64,000 bases of DNA. Origin: Rhodoplanes sp046000175. GTDB lineage: Bacteria; Pseudomonadota; Alphaproteobacteria; Rhizobiales; Xanthobacteraceae. Below are positions 26,404 to 35,530 of this stretch, piece by piece. The first letter of the stretch is position 1, and each line of letters opens with the position of its first letter. Made by a program: the position numbers and the translations under genes. Below the pieces are notes generated by a model. That model did not search any database. It was given only the letters and a program-made list of their open reading frames with translations, and had not been told where the DNA came from. The DNA lies in assembly GCF_046000175.1 (NCBI RefSeq), contig NZ_JBEOMB010000064.1:67728-131727 (forward strand), in the 5' to 3' direction.

Positions 26404-26861
26404 TCGCGGCCTATCTCTACCTGATGAGCGTGGCGCCCACCTGGCCGATCGGTGCACCGCCCCCGGACCTCGGGGCCGGGACGCTCGTCACCGTGATCCT
26501 GATCGCCAGCGCGGTCCCTATGACGGCCCGCCTGCGCCATCGCCCCGCCTGGCCCGTCTGGATCGCGCTGCTCGGCGCGCCGGCGGCCTGGGCCGTCGCG
26601 GTCCAGCTCGGGCAGATTCTTCCTTACGTGGACTGCGGCGCGGGCCTGCGAACATCGGCCCTCACCGCCGTCGGCGCCGCCGTGCTCGCCGGAGCGGCGG
26701 GCGTGGTGTCGTGGCGCTGGGGTCGCGATCGCGCCGGCACGCACAAGCGTCCGGTGCTGCGCTTCGTCGCCATGACGGGCGGCCTCGTCGCCTTCGTGCT
26801 TCTGTTCGCGCTGCTGCTACAGCTCGCCGCGGGCTTGGTGCTGACCGGATGCGAACGCTGA
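26400..26861 (+). pseudogene. Fusion of a subunit III fragment and a small membrane protein
   Basis: 153-residue frame from the GTG at 26400, overlapping the ctaD stop. Residues 1-40 (AAYLYLMSVAPTWPIGAPPPDLG..LVTVILIASAVPM) look like the middle of cytochrome oxidase subunit III (compare the usual YLR..A..WPPPG..PP..L pattern), without its N-terminal helices or the rest of the protein. From the ATG at 26520 (MTARLRHRPAWPVW) comes a separate membrane protein with GAPAAWAVAVQLGQILPYVDC and two more helices, a conserved hypothetical of oxidase clusters. I infer deletion of most of ctaE between ctaD and this gene. The part from 26520 may be expressed on its own. Confidence 0.65.
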
Positions 26862-27238
26862 TCGTCGCCGCCGTGATCGTGTCGACCGTCGTCGCCGCGA
26901 CGGCCTTCGCGGTCGAACGCACGCGCGAGCGGACCGAGCGCGTCGCCCGCGCCATCACGGGCGGCGATCCCGAACGGGCGCCGGAGCTGATCCGCCGCTA
27001 CGGCTGCGCCGGCTGCCACACCATCCCGGGCATTCCGGGCGCTGACGGCGTGGTCGGCCCCTCGCTCGCGGGCTTGCGGCAGCGCGTCTATGTCGGCGGC
27101 GTCGCGCGGAACGCGCCGGACGATCTGGTGCGCTGGATCGTCTCGCCGCAGGCGGTCTCGCCGCGCTCGGCCATGCCGGCGACCGGCATCGACGAAGCCG
27201 AGGCCCGCCACGTCGCCGCGTATCTCTACGCGCAGTGA
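26849..27238 (+). CDS. Membrane-anchored cytochrome c
   Basis: 129-residue monohaem cytochrome with an uncleaved or cleavable N-terminal helix (LIVAAVIVSTVVAATAFAV) and the haem site YGCAGCHTIPG near residue 52; SAMPATG supplies the probable Met ligand. The ATG at 26849 overlaps the end of the preceding frame by 13 bases. The last gene of the plus-strand oxidase operon; it may donate electrons to subunit II. Confidence 0.88.
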   Translation: MRTLIVAAVIVSTVVAATAFAVERTRERTERVARAITGGDPERAPELIRRYGCAGCHTIPGIPGADGVVGPSLAGLRQRVYVGGVARNAPDDLVRWIVSPQAVSPRSAMPATGIDEAEARHVAAYLYAQ

Positions 27239-27257
27239 GCTGCGGAGAGAATTCCGA

Positions 27258-28232
27258 TCACGGCTGCGGCGTCGGCCGCGCCGGCAGCGACTTCACGTAG
27301 ACCGCGATGGCGTCGCGGTCGGCCTGCGGCAGCATCGCCGTGTTGGTGACGACCCCCACCATCGAGGAGCCGACGCGGCCGTGATCGGGCGTGCGGCCGG
27401 AGCGCAGCACCTCGGCGATGTCGGCCGCCGACCAGTGGCCGATGCGGGCCGGCGTGATGTTCGGGACGAAGCCGACGCCCTCCGGATCGGTGCCGCCGGC
27501 GAAACGCGTCTCTGGCTTGATCGCACCGAAGATGCTGCGCGACGAGTGGCACTCGGCGCAGTGCGTCACCGCCTCGACCAGATAACGACCACGGTTCCAG
27601 GCGGCGCTACGCGACGGCTCGTCGCCGATCGGCGTGGTGTCGAGGAACATCAGCTTCCACAGGCCGAGCACGCGACGAAGGCGGAACACGACGCTGATCT
27701 CGTGCGGCGGTGCGCGTCCCGCGACCGCCGGCAAGGTGCGCAGATAGGCGGCGAGGTCGCGCACGTCGTCGAGCCGCATGCGGGCGTAGCTGGTGTACGG
27801 GAAGGCTGGATAGTAGTGACGCCCGTCCGGCGAAACGCCGGCGAGCAGCGCATTGGCGAGCTCGGCCGTGCTCCACCGGCCGATGCCGTCCTCCGGATGC
27901 GCCGAGATGTTGGGCACCCGGAACGTGCCGTAGGGCGACGGCAGCGCGAGCCCGCCGCCGAGGCGCAGCCGGTCGCCCTGCCCGGGCGAGGCATGGCACG
28001 AGGCGCAGTCGGCCGCGGCGAAGACGAGCTGGCCGCGCGCGGCGTCACCGTCGGTCAGCGCCGTTCCGGGCGGCACCGCCGGATGAGGCGCCGAGAGCAC
28101 CCAGGCGGCCGCGCCGGCGGCCATCGTCGTCACCGCCGTGGCGATCGCGGCCAGCATCGTGAGCCGCCATCGCAGATGCCGAGCAACGCTCGCCCTCCAC
28201 CCGGCAACTGAACGCGCCGCGCCACCGCGCAT
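27258..28232 (-). CDS. Dihaem cytochrome c (alcohol-dehydrogenase subunit-like)
   Basis: 324 residues from the ATG at 28232; starts at the ATG at 28157 or further up are possible. N-terminal membrane/signal helix (MLAAIATAVTTMAAGAAAWVL), then two cytochrome c domains with haem sites DCASCHASPG (about residue 76) and HCAECHSS (about 220) and Met candidates MRLDD and TAMLPQ. It resembles the cytochrome subunits of membrane-bound gluconate/alcohol dehydrogenases with one domain fewer. It converges on the oxidase operon, 19 bases apart. Confidence 0.85.
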   Translation of the reverse strand: MRGGAARSVAGWRASVARHLRWRLTMLAAIATAVTTMAAGAAAWVLSAPHPAVPPGTALTDGDAARGQLVFAAADCASCHASPGQGDRLRLGGGLALPSPYGTFRVPNISAHPEDGIGRWSTAELANALLAGVSPDGRHYYPAFPYTSYARMRLDDVRDLAAYLRTLPAVAGRAPPHEISVVFRLRRVLGLWKLMFLDTTPIGDEPSRSAAWNRGRYLVEAVTHCAECHSSRSIFGAIKPETRFAGGTDPEGVGFVPNITPARIGHWSAADIAEVLRSGRTPDHGRVGSSMVGVVTNTAMLPQADRDAIAVYVKSLPARPTPQP

Positions 28233-28590
28233 GTGCTCACTCGCCCAGGTCACACCGTGTCGATGGACCAATCCGTCGGCGCGCTCGGCGTTCCCCGGAC
28301 CGATTTCGGTCGTGTCAGCTCCGGATGTGCGTGCTCGCCGAGAGCCGGCGCACCCGAGCCGCGACGACCGCGGGCGATTTTCCGAGGTTTGCGGCCCCCT
28401 CCGAGCACCAGCCATGCCCCTTTTACTCTCGCGCTTATCTCATGCGTCGCCGCGGCGGTTAGTCCCCGCTGCCCGGATCGTGACGTTCCGGACGAGGCGT
28501 CGTCCGGCGGGGGCCTCGCTTCTGTCTGAACTCCGGCGCGGTCCAGAGGTTGTCTGGAGGCCGTTCCGTGTCGCGAGTTCGTCCCGCCCC
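28233..28590. other. Divergent intergenic region
   Basis: About 360 bases between the divergent dihaem cytochrome and Mfd-like genes, presumably containing both promoters. The Mfd frame is open through all of it but the extra residues are Arg/Pro-rich and unlike the family, so I regard it as non-coding. No repeat or RNA recognised. Confidence 0.5.
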
Positions 28591-31500
28591 ATGGCTTCCC
28601 ACCTCCGTCCCGGTGCTTCACCGAAAATCCTTCAAGGCGCGACGATCGCCTCCGGGTCACCGCTCGGAGCGATCGCCGCCTTCGTCCTCTCCCGTCACGC
28701 CGACACTGACAACATCCTCGTCCTGATGGAGAGCGAACGGCGGGCCGAGATGCTCGGCGCGATCCTGAACGCCTTCGATCCCGACTGCGGCGCCATGGTG
28801 CTGCCGCGCGCCGACGTGCTGCCCTATGACGGACACGACCCGTCGCCGGCCGTCGCCGGCCGCCGTGCCTCGGTGCTGCGGCGGATGGCGCAGCATGGCC
28901 GAACGATCGTCATCGCGACGCCGGACGCCGTGCTGCAGCGGGTGCCGACTCCGGACGCGTGGGCCGATGCCGTCTTCGCCGTGCGGGTGGGGCAGACGCT
29001 CGACCTCGCGGCGCTGCGCGACTTTCTCGCGCGCGGCGGCTACGACGTCGAGGCGCGGGTGGACGATCCGGGCGAGGCCAATCTGACCGGACAGGTCGTC
29101 GACGTGTATCCGGCCGGCGCGCTCGGCCCGGTGCGCATCGAGCACGCGGACGGCTCCGTCGTCGCGCTGTCGGCCTACGATCCGCTGACTCAGCGCACCA
29201 CCGGCGAGCTCGACAATGTAATGCTGGACGTCGCCTCCGAAAACTGCGTCCAGAACGATACCGAAGCGCAGGCCAGCGTTTTCGACTACTGGCCCGAAGC
29301 GCTGGTTTTGGTCCACCCCGGGGCCGATGTTCGAGCTGCGGCCTTCCTGCAGTCGGTCCGCGACGCCTGGGAGACCCGCCGCAACATGCCGGCCGGGGTG
29401 GCACAGGATGCGCGTCCCCTGCTCCCGCCCGACCGGCTGTGCCTCGACCGCACCGCCTGGGACGCGGTGACCCGGCGATCCGGCACGGTCCTCCTTCCGG
29501 AAGCGCCGCCGAGGGCCGAGCAGCGCGTGCCGCTGTTCGCGACCGAGACGTCGCAGGGCCGCCTGCTCCGATCCTTCGTCGCCGAAACGGTCCGAGCCAG
29601 ACGACGGATCGTGATCACGGCCGCGGACCCGCAGGACCTGCGCATCTGCGAAAGCCGGCTGCGGCGTGCCGGCGTCCAGGCCGTGACACGCATCGCGTCC
29701 TGGCGCGAGGCGTGCGAGGCGCCCGGCGGCATCGCGCTGGCGCTGCGCGCCGACCTCGAAGCCGGCTTCGTCGCACCGTCCGCGGGAGTCGCGGTGATCT
29801 CCGCCGCGGACCTACTGGGAAGCCGGGTTCGCCACGATGCGCCGTTCGGAGCCCGGATCGCGACGCCCCTGTCCGACGTCGAGCCGATGCAGGTCGGAGA
29901 TGCGGTGCTGCATCTCGGGCGCGGGCTCGGCATGCTGGCCGGGCTGGAGACGATCGAGGCTCCCGACAGCGGCCCGGCCGAGATGATCAGAATGCGCTTC
30001 GCCGGCGAGACGGACGTGCTCCTGCCCGTCCACGATCTCGCCTCCGTCTGGCGCCACGGCGGCGATCCCGACACCCTGACCCTCGACAGCGCGGACGGCG
30101 CGACCTGGAGCCGACGGTCCGCGATGTTGAAGGCCGAGATCGACGCGACGGCGCGACGCATGATGGCGCTCGCGGCCGAGCGCCGGGCCCGAACCGCACC
30201 GGCGTTGAAACCACCCGCTGCCGCATACGAGCGCTTCGCGGCCGGGTTCACGTTCTTTCCGACCGCCGATCAGAGCGCCGCCGTCGCGGCCGTGCTCGCG
30301 GATCTCGCCTCGGGTCGCCCGATGGACCGGCTCGTATGCGGCGACGTCGGCTTCGGCAAGACCGAGGTGGCGCTGCGGGCGGCGGCGGCCGCCGTGCTGG
30401 CGGGCCGTCAGGTCGCCATCGTGGCGCCGACCACGGTGCTCGCCTCCCAGCACGCGGAGACGTTCCGCCGGCGCTTCGCGCCGCTCGGCATCGCGGTCGG
30501 GCATCTGTCACGCATGACCCGCCCGGCGGAGGCCCGGGACATCAAGGCGAAGCTCGCCGACGGCACGTTGCGGCTGGTCGTCGGCACCCATGCGGTCGCG
30601 GGAAAAGGCGTCGGCTTCGCCGAGCTCGGCCTCGTCGTCGTCGACGAGGAGCACCGCTTCGGGGTGCGGGAGAAGGCACGCCTTCGCGCCCTCGCGCAGG
30701 ACCTCCATCTCCTCACCCTCTCGGCGACGCCGATCCCGCGCACGCTGCGGGCGGCGACGCTCGGGCTGCAGGACCTCAGCGTCATCGCCACACCGCCGGC
30801 CCGGCGCCTGCCCGTTCGCAGCATCGTCCGCGACTTCGACGCGACGATCGTCGCGGCGGCGCTGCGCCACGAGCACCGGCGCGGCGGCCAGTCGATCGTG
30901 GTCTGCCCACGCATCGACGACATTCCGGCCATGTCCGAGCGGCTGCGGTCCATCGCGCCGGAGCTCGCGGTGCGGGTGATCCATGGCCGCATGCCGGCCG
31001 CCGAGATCGATGACGTTATGATCCGCTTCGCCGACGGCGACGGCGACATCCTGCTCGCCACCAACATCATCGAGAGCGGTCTCGACCTGCCGCGCGTGAA
31101 CACGATCCTGATCACGCGCCCCGATCGCTTCGGGCTCACCCAGCTCCATCAGCTCAGGGGCCGGGTCGGACGCGGCGCGCGGCGCGCCTTCGCGTACTTT
31201 CTGTCCGAGCCGGGGCAGACCAAGACCGCCGCGACCGAGAAGCGGCTGGCGGCCATCGACGACCTTTCCGGTCTCGGTGCCGGCTTCGCGCTCAGCAACC
31301 GCGACCTCGACCTGCGCGGCGCCGGCGCGTTGTTCGGCGAGGCCCAGGCGGGCCATATCGCGATCGCCGGGCCGGAGCTCTATGCCGAGTTGCTCGATCG
31401 CGCCCTCCGCCAGGCCCGCGGCGAGCCTGTGCCGGACGACGTGATGCCGGAGCTGCATCTCGGAATCGAGGGGCGGCTTCCGCCCGACCTCGTGCCCGAC

Positions 31501-31989
31501 CCGGACACGCGGCTGTCGCTCCATGTCCGGCTCGCCAGGGCCCGCGACGAGGAGGCGCTGGACACGATCGCCGCCGAAATCCAGGACCGCTTCGGCGACC
31601 CTCCGCCCGAGCTCGGCGCCTTGATCGGGATCGCCCGCCTCCGGGTGCGGTGCCGCGATCTGGGCCTCGCGCGGGTCGACGCGGGTCCGCAAGCGATCGC
31701 GCTCACGCCGCGCGCCGGTGTTCGCCACGATACCCCGAAAGCCCGCTGGCGCCGCAGCGGCGAACGCCTGGTCGCCGAAGTGCCCACGACGGCCGACGAT
31801 CGGCTGACGACCGTCACGGAGCTTCTCGATGAACTCGCGCTCGGGGAGGCCACCGGCTCGGAGGATCCACTCGGCCGCGCTGCCGAGGAGAGTCCTGGAT
31901 CGGACGAACCGGCCCCGCGGCGCCCGGAAAGCCTCTCCGGCCGGACGAACGATGTCGCGTCGCGACGGTTGTCCGAAAAGAGCGAGTGA
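28591..31989 (+). CDS. Mfd-like transcription-repair coupling translocase
   Basis: 1132-residue superfamily II DNA translocase. The N-terminal UvrB-homology module is divergent (RADVLPYDGHDPSP, then VVIATPDAVLQRVP). The RNA-polymerase-interacting domain is recognisable (MQVGDAVLHLGRGLGMLAGLE near residue 432). The motor has Walker A CGDVGFGKTE, motif II VVDEEHRFG, motif III LSATPIPRTL, and motifs V-VI LLATNIIESGLDLP..QLRGRVGRG, followed by a TRCF C-terminal domain. This fits Mfd, which displaces stalled RNA polymerase and recruits UvrA, but the first domain is diverged enough that it could be a second, specialised copy. The start is the ATG at 28591, where MASHLRPGASP begins. Confidence 0.87.
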   Translation: MASHLRPGASPKILQGATIASGSPLGAIAAFVLSRHADTDNILVLMESERRAEMLGAILNAFDPDCGAMVLPRADVLPYDGHDPSPAVAGRRASVLRRMAQHGRTIVIATPDAVLQRVPTPDAWADAVFAVRVGQTLDLAALRDFLARGGYDVEARVDDPGEANLTGQVVDVYPAGALGPVRIEHADGSVVALSAYDPLTQRTTGELDNVMLDVASENCVQNDTEAQASVFDYWPEALVLVHPGADVRAAAFLQSVRDAWETRRNMPAGVAQDARPLLPPDRLCLDRTAWDAVTRRSGTVLLPEAPPRAEQRVPLFATETSQGRLLRSFVAETVRARRRIVITAADPQDLRICESRLRRAGVQAVTRIASWREACEAPGGIALALRADLEAGFVAPSAGVAVISAADLLGSRVRHDAPFGARIATPLSDVEPMQVGDAVLHLGRGLGMLAGLETIEAPDSGPAEMIRMRFAGETDVLLPVHDLASVWRHGGDPDTLTLDSADGATWSRRSAMLKAEIDATARRMMALAAERRARTAPALKPPAAAYERFAAGFTFFPTADQSAAVAAVLADLASGRPMDRLVCGDVGFGKTEVALRAAAAAVLAGRQVAIVAPTTVLASQHAETFRRRFAPLGIAVGHLSRMTRPAEARDIKAKLADGTLRLVVGTHAVAGKGVGFAELGLVVVDEEHRFGVREKARLRALAQDLHLLTLSATPIPRTLRAATLGLQDLSVIATPPARRLPVRSIVRDFDATIVAAALRHEHRRGGQSIVVCPRIDDIPAMSERLRSIAPELAVRVIHGRMPAAEIDDVMIRFADGDGDILLATNIIESGLDLPRVNTILITRPDRFGLTQLHQLRGRVGRGARRAFAYFLSEPGQTKTAATEKRLAAIDDLSGLGAGFALSNRDLDLRGAGALFGEAQAGHIAIAGPELYAELLDRALRQARGEPVPDDVMPELHLGIEGRLPPDLVPDPDTRLSLHVRLARARDEEALDTIAAEIQDRFGDPPPELGALIGIARLRVRCRDLGLARVDAGPQAIALTPRAGVRHDTPKARWRRSGERLVAEVPTTADDRLTTVTELLDELALGEATGSEDPLGRAAEESPGSDEPAPRRPESLSGRTNDVASRRLSEKSE

Positions 31990-32065
31990 GGCCCTCGGTG
32001 GCCCCGGATGGCGCCCGCATCTCTGGTCGACCGCCTCCACCGGGATCATATGGAGCAGTTCTGAT

Positions 32066-33160
32066 ATGGCGCGGGTCGTCGTAATCACGGGCGCCGGGGC
32101 CGGCGTCGGACGCGCCACGGCGATCGCGTTCGCGCGGGCCGGATACGACGTCGCGCTGGTCGCCCGGGGACCGGAGCGGCTGGAGGCGGCGGCGAACGAG
32201 GCGCGCGCCCAGGGTGCCAACGCGCTGGTCGTCCCGGCCGACGTCGCCGACGCCGCGGCTGTCGAAGCGGCGGCCGAGCGCATCGAGCGCGCGCTCGGGC
32301 CGATCGACGTGTGGGTCAACACCGCCATGGTCACGATCTTCGCGCCCGTGCACGAGATCACGGCCGACGAGTTCCGCCGCGTCACCGAGGTGACGTATCT
32401 CGGTTATGTGCACGGCACGTTGGCGGCGTTGAAGCGGATGCGTCGGCGAAACCGCGGCGTCATCGTCCAGGTCGGTTCGGCGCTGAGCTACCGGGCGATC
32501 CCGCTACAGTCCGCTTATTGCGGCGCGAAGTTCGCGATCCGCGGCTTCACGGACGCGCTGCGCAGCGAGCTTCTCCACGACCGGAGCCAGGTTCGGCTCA
32601 CCATGGTCCAGCTTCCGGCCGTCAACACGCCCCAGTTCGACTGGGCCCGCAACAAGCTGCCGACCAAGGTTCAGCCGGTGCCGCCGATCTATCAACCGGA
32701 GTCGATCGCACACGAGATCGTGCGGGCAGCACGCCGACGGCCGCGCGAGGTCTGGCTCGGTGTCCCGGCCGTGAAGGCGATCATCGGCAACATGCTCGTG
32801 CCGGGCTATGCGGACCGCCTGCTCGCCACACGGGGCTACAGCGGCCAGATCACGTCCGAGGCGCGTCCGAAGGACCAGCCCGACAATCTTCTCACCCCTG
32901 TTCCCGGCGATCCCGGCACGCGCGGTCGCTTCGTCGCCACGTCACCGCGGCGGCTCCGTGCATTCAATCCCGCGTGGCTGCGGGCCGGTGCGCTGGTCGG
33001 TCTGGTCGGGGTGCTCGCCGGCGCATGGGCCGTCGGGCAGTTGATCGGCCACGACCAGGCGCGCCGCGGACGGACCGGACACCCGACGCGCGCGGACCAC
33101 CGCGTGGTTCAAACGGCCCGCACCACCGGCGGGCGACTCCAGACCCTCGGACGACGATGA
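32066..33160 (+). CDS. Short-chain dehydrogenase/reductase with C-terminal membrane helix
   Basis: 364 residues. Rossmann motif VVITGAGAGVGRATA (residues 5-19), NTAM in place of NNAG, catalytic Ser in VQVGSALSYR and YxxxK in QSAYCGAKFA. The C-terminal third adds a linker and one transmembrane helix (ALVGLVGVLAGAWAVGQLIG) near residue 320, giving a membrane-attached SDR as in the COG4221/SDR family proteins with unknown substrates. It lies 76 bases downstream of the Mfd-like gene; the longer open frame upstream overlaps the Mfd gene and is rejected. Confidence 0.88.
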   Translation: MARVVVITGAGAGVGRATAIAFARAGYDVALVARGPERLEAAANEARAQGANALVVPADVADAAAVEAAAERIERALGPIDVWVNTAMVTIFAPVHEITADEFRRVTEVTYLGYVHGTLAALKRMRRRNRGVIVQVGSALSYRAIPLQSAYCGAKFAIRGFTDALRSELLHDRSQVRLTMVQLPAVNTPQFDWARNKLPTKVQPVPPIYQPESIAHEIVRAARRRPREVWLGVPAVKAIIGNMLVPGYADRLLATRGYSGQITSEARPKDQPDNLLTPVPGDPGTRGRFVATSPRRLRAFNPAWLRAGALVGLVGVLAGAWAVGQLIGHDQARRGRTGHPTRADHRVVQTARTTGGRLQTLGRR

Positions 33161-33239
33161 CGCTCCCCAAAATCCGACGACGCGGGATCACGCCGCGCAA
33201 TCCGGCCGCAAGCAGGCGCATACCGCAAAAGGACCTCTC

Positions 33240-35036
33240 ACGACCACTACGGTCGGCGACTTCCTGTGGGACCGTTTGGAAGCCTGGGGCGTCAGAACGA
33301 TCTTCGGCTACCCGGGCGACGGCATTAACGGGCTGCTCGGCGCCCTGAACCGCGCCGGCGACCGGTTCGAGTTCATCCAGGTCCGGCACGAGGAGATGGC
33401 GGCCTTCATGGCCTCGGCCTATGCCAAGTTCACCGGCCGGATCAGCGTCTGCATCGCGACCTCCGGACCAGGCGCGGCCCATCTGATCACCGGCCTCTAC
33501 GACGCCAAGCTCGACCACATGCCGGTTCTGGCGATCTCCGGCCAGCAGGCGCGGGCCGCGCTCGGCGGCCACTATCAGCAGGAGCTCGATCTCGTCAGCA
33601 TGTTCAACGACGTGGCATCGGCCTTCGTCCAGTAGGCGAGCGTGCCGGAGCAGACCCGATACCTGGTGGATCGCGCCGTGCGCACCGCGCTGGCCGACCG
33701 CGCCCCGACCGCGATCGTCTTTCCAAACGACATGCAGGACATCGCATACGAGCCGCCCGCTCGCAAGCACGGCACCGTGCATTCGGGCGTCGGTTTTGCG
33801 TACCCCAAGGTGGTCCCCTACGAGACGGATCTGCGCCGCGCCGCCGAGGTTCTGAACGCCGGTCGCAAGGTCGCGATCCTGGTCGGTGCCGGCGCGCTCC
33901 ACGCCACCGACGAGGTGATCGCGGTTGCCGATCGGCTGCAGGCGGGCGCCGCCAAGGCGCTGCTCGGCAAGGCGACGCTGCCTGACGATCTCCCCTGGGT
34001 CACGGGCTCGATCGGACTTCTCGGAACAGAGCCGTCCTGGGACCTGATGACCGGCTGCGACACGCTGCTGATGATCGGATCCGCCTTTCCGTATTCGGAG
34101 TTCCTGCCAAAGGAGGGCCAAGCGCGCGGCGTGCAGATCGACATCCAGCCTACCATGCTGAGCCTGCGTTACCCGATGGAGGTCAGCCTGACCGGCGACT
34201 CTGCCGAGACGCTGCGGGCCTTGCTGCCGCTGCTCGAGCAGAAATCCGACCGGAGCTGGCGCGACTGGATCGAAAAGAACGTGGCCTCCTGGTGGAGGAC
34301 GCTCAAGGACCGCGCCATGGTCGCGGCCCATCCAGTGAATCCGCAGCGCGTCGTCTGGGAGCTGTCGTCACGGGTGCCGGACCGCGCCATCGTTACATCG
34401 GATTCGGGCTCCTGCGCAAACTGGTATGCCCGCGACCTGAAAATTCGGCGCGGCATGATGTGCTCGCTCTCGGGCGGCCTCGCCTCGATGGGCGCGGCTG
34501 TTCCCTACGCGATCGCGGGCAAGTTCGCCCATCCGGACCGGCCCGTGATCGCGCTGGTCGGCGACGGCGCCATGCAGATGAACAACATGGCCGAGCTGAT
34601 CACGGTAGCGAAGTATCACGAGCGCTGGGCGAACAAGACGTTCGTGGTGTGCGTCTTCAACAACGAGGATCTGAACCAGGTCACCTGGGAGCAGCGGGTG
34701 ATGCAGGGTGATCCGCGTTTTGACGCTTCGCAGAAGATCCCGGACGTGCCCTATCACCGGTTCGCCGAGCTGATCGGGCTGCGCGGCCTCTTCGTCGATG
34801 ACCCCGAGCGACTCGGCGTCGCCTGGGACGAGGCGCTCGCCTCTCCGGTGCCGGTGGTCCTCGAGGTGAAGACCGATCCGGAGGTGCCGCCGCTGCCGTC
34901 CCACATCAGCTTCGATCAGGCGAAGAGCTTCGCCTCGACACTCTGGAAGGGGGACCCCGAGCAGCACCACATGATCCTCGACACGGCCCGCCAGGTGCTC
35001 GGCTCCGTCCTGCCGAGCGGCAGCGGCAAGCCTTGA
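33240..35036 (+). pseudogene. TPP-dependent enzyme (pyruvate oxidase/acetolactate synthase-like), lost start and in-frame TAG
   Basis: Thiamine-diphosphate enzyme of the POX/ALS family. Residue pattern TTTVGDFLWDRLEAWGVRTIFGYPGDGING is the family N-terminus, but the codon expected to be ATG is ACG at 33240, seven bases after an AAAGGA ribosome site; the first legal start in frame is TTG at 33276. Catalytic Glu is in VRHEEMAAF. A TAG at 33633-33635 interrupts the frame after DVASAFVQ, and coding continues in the same frame to 35036, with the TPP-binding VGDGAMQMNNMAEL..NNEDLNQVTWEQ. Total about 598 codons, normal length. Two separate point defects suggest decay; translation might restart at the GTG at 33642. 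Confidence 0.85.
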
Positions 35037-35042
35037 GGACAG

Positions 35043-35063
35043 GGGCGCGCGGGACGCGCGCCC
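35043..35063. terminator. Possible bidirectional terminator hairpin
   Basis: Perfect 8-bp inverted repeat (GGGCGCGC..GCGCGCCC) with a 5-base loop between the stop of the TPP-enzyme gene and the stop of the convergent SDR remnant. There is no T-run on either side, so efficiency is doubtful. Confidence 0.4.
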
Positions 35064-35068
35064 ATGCG

Positions 35069-35524
35069 TTACGGACCACCCTCGCCGCCGACGGCGCCGA
35101 AGATTTGGCCCGTGGAGTAGCTAGACTCCGCCGAGGCGAGGAGGACATAAAGGCCGGCGAGCTCGGCCGGCTGTCCGGGGCGCTGCATCGGGGTGGTCGC
35201 GCCGAACTGCGGGATGCGGTCAGGCGGCTGGCCACCCGTCACCTGGAGCGGAGTCCACACCGGGCCCGGAGCGACGCCGTTGACCCGAATGCCCTTATCC
35301 GCGAGCTGCTTGGCGAGCGACTTGGTGAACACCATAATGGCGCCTTTGGTCGCGGCATAGTCGAGGAGATTCTTTGGCGGCTGGTAGGCCACGACGGAGG
35401 TCGTGTTGATGATCGCCGAGCCGGCTGACAAGTGCGGGATCGCCGCCTTGGTGATCCAGAACATCGCGTAGATGTTCGTCTTTAGCGTCCAGTCGAGCAG
35501 CTCGGTAGTCAGCTCGGAGATCGA
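35069..35524 (-). pseudogene. SDR oxidoreductase (YghA-like), N-terminal half missing
   Basis: The last 150 residues of a classical SDR: TTELLDWTLKTNIYAMFWITKAA, SAIINTTSVVAYQPP, catalytic LDYAATKGAI (YxxxK), IRVNGVAPGPVWTPLQ and the C-terminal SYSTGQIFGAVGG. The NAD-binding Rossmann half (about 130 residues with TGxxxGIG) is absent; homology stops near 35525, exactly where phage tape-measure coding sequence begins on the opposite strand. The open frame continuing to 36139 is antisense shadow. The gene is non-functional as it stands. Confidence 0.85.
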
Positions 35525-35530
35525 GTCCAG

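Noticed and set aside
24892..26457. 521-codon minus-strand ORF opposite ctaD
   Set aside because: His/Asp/Glu/Arg-rich antisense shadow of the transmembrane protein; the plus strand has all oxidase ligands.
31829..32065. N-terminal extension of the SDR
   Set aside because: It overlaps the end of the Mfd-like gene in another frame, and the Rossmann motif begins right after the ATG at 32066.
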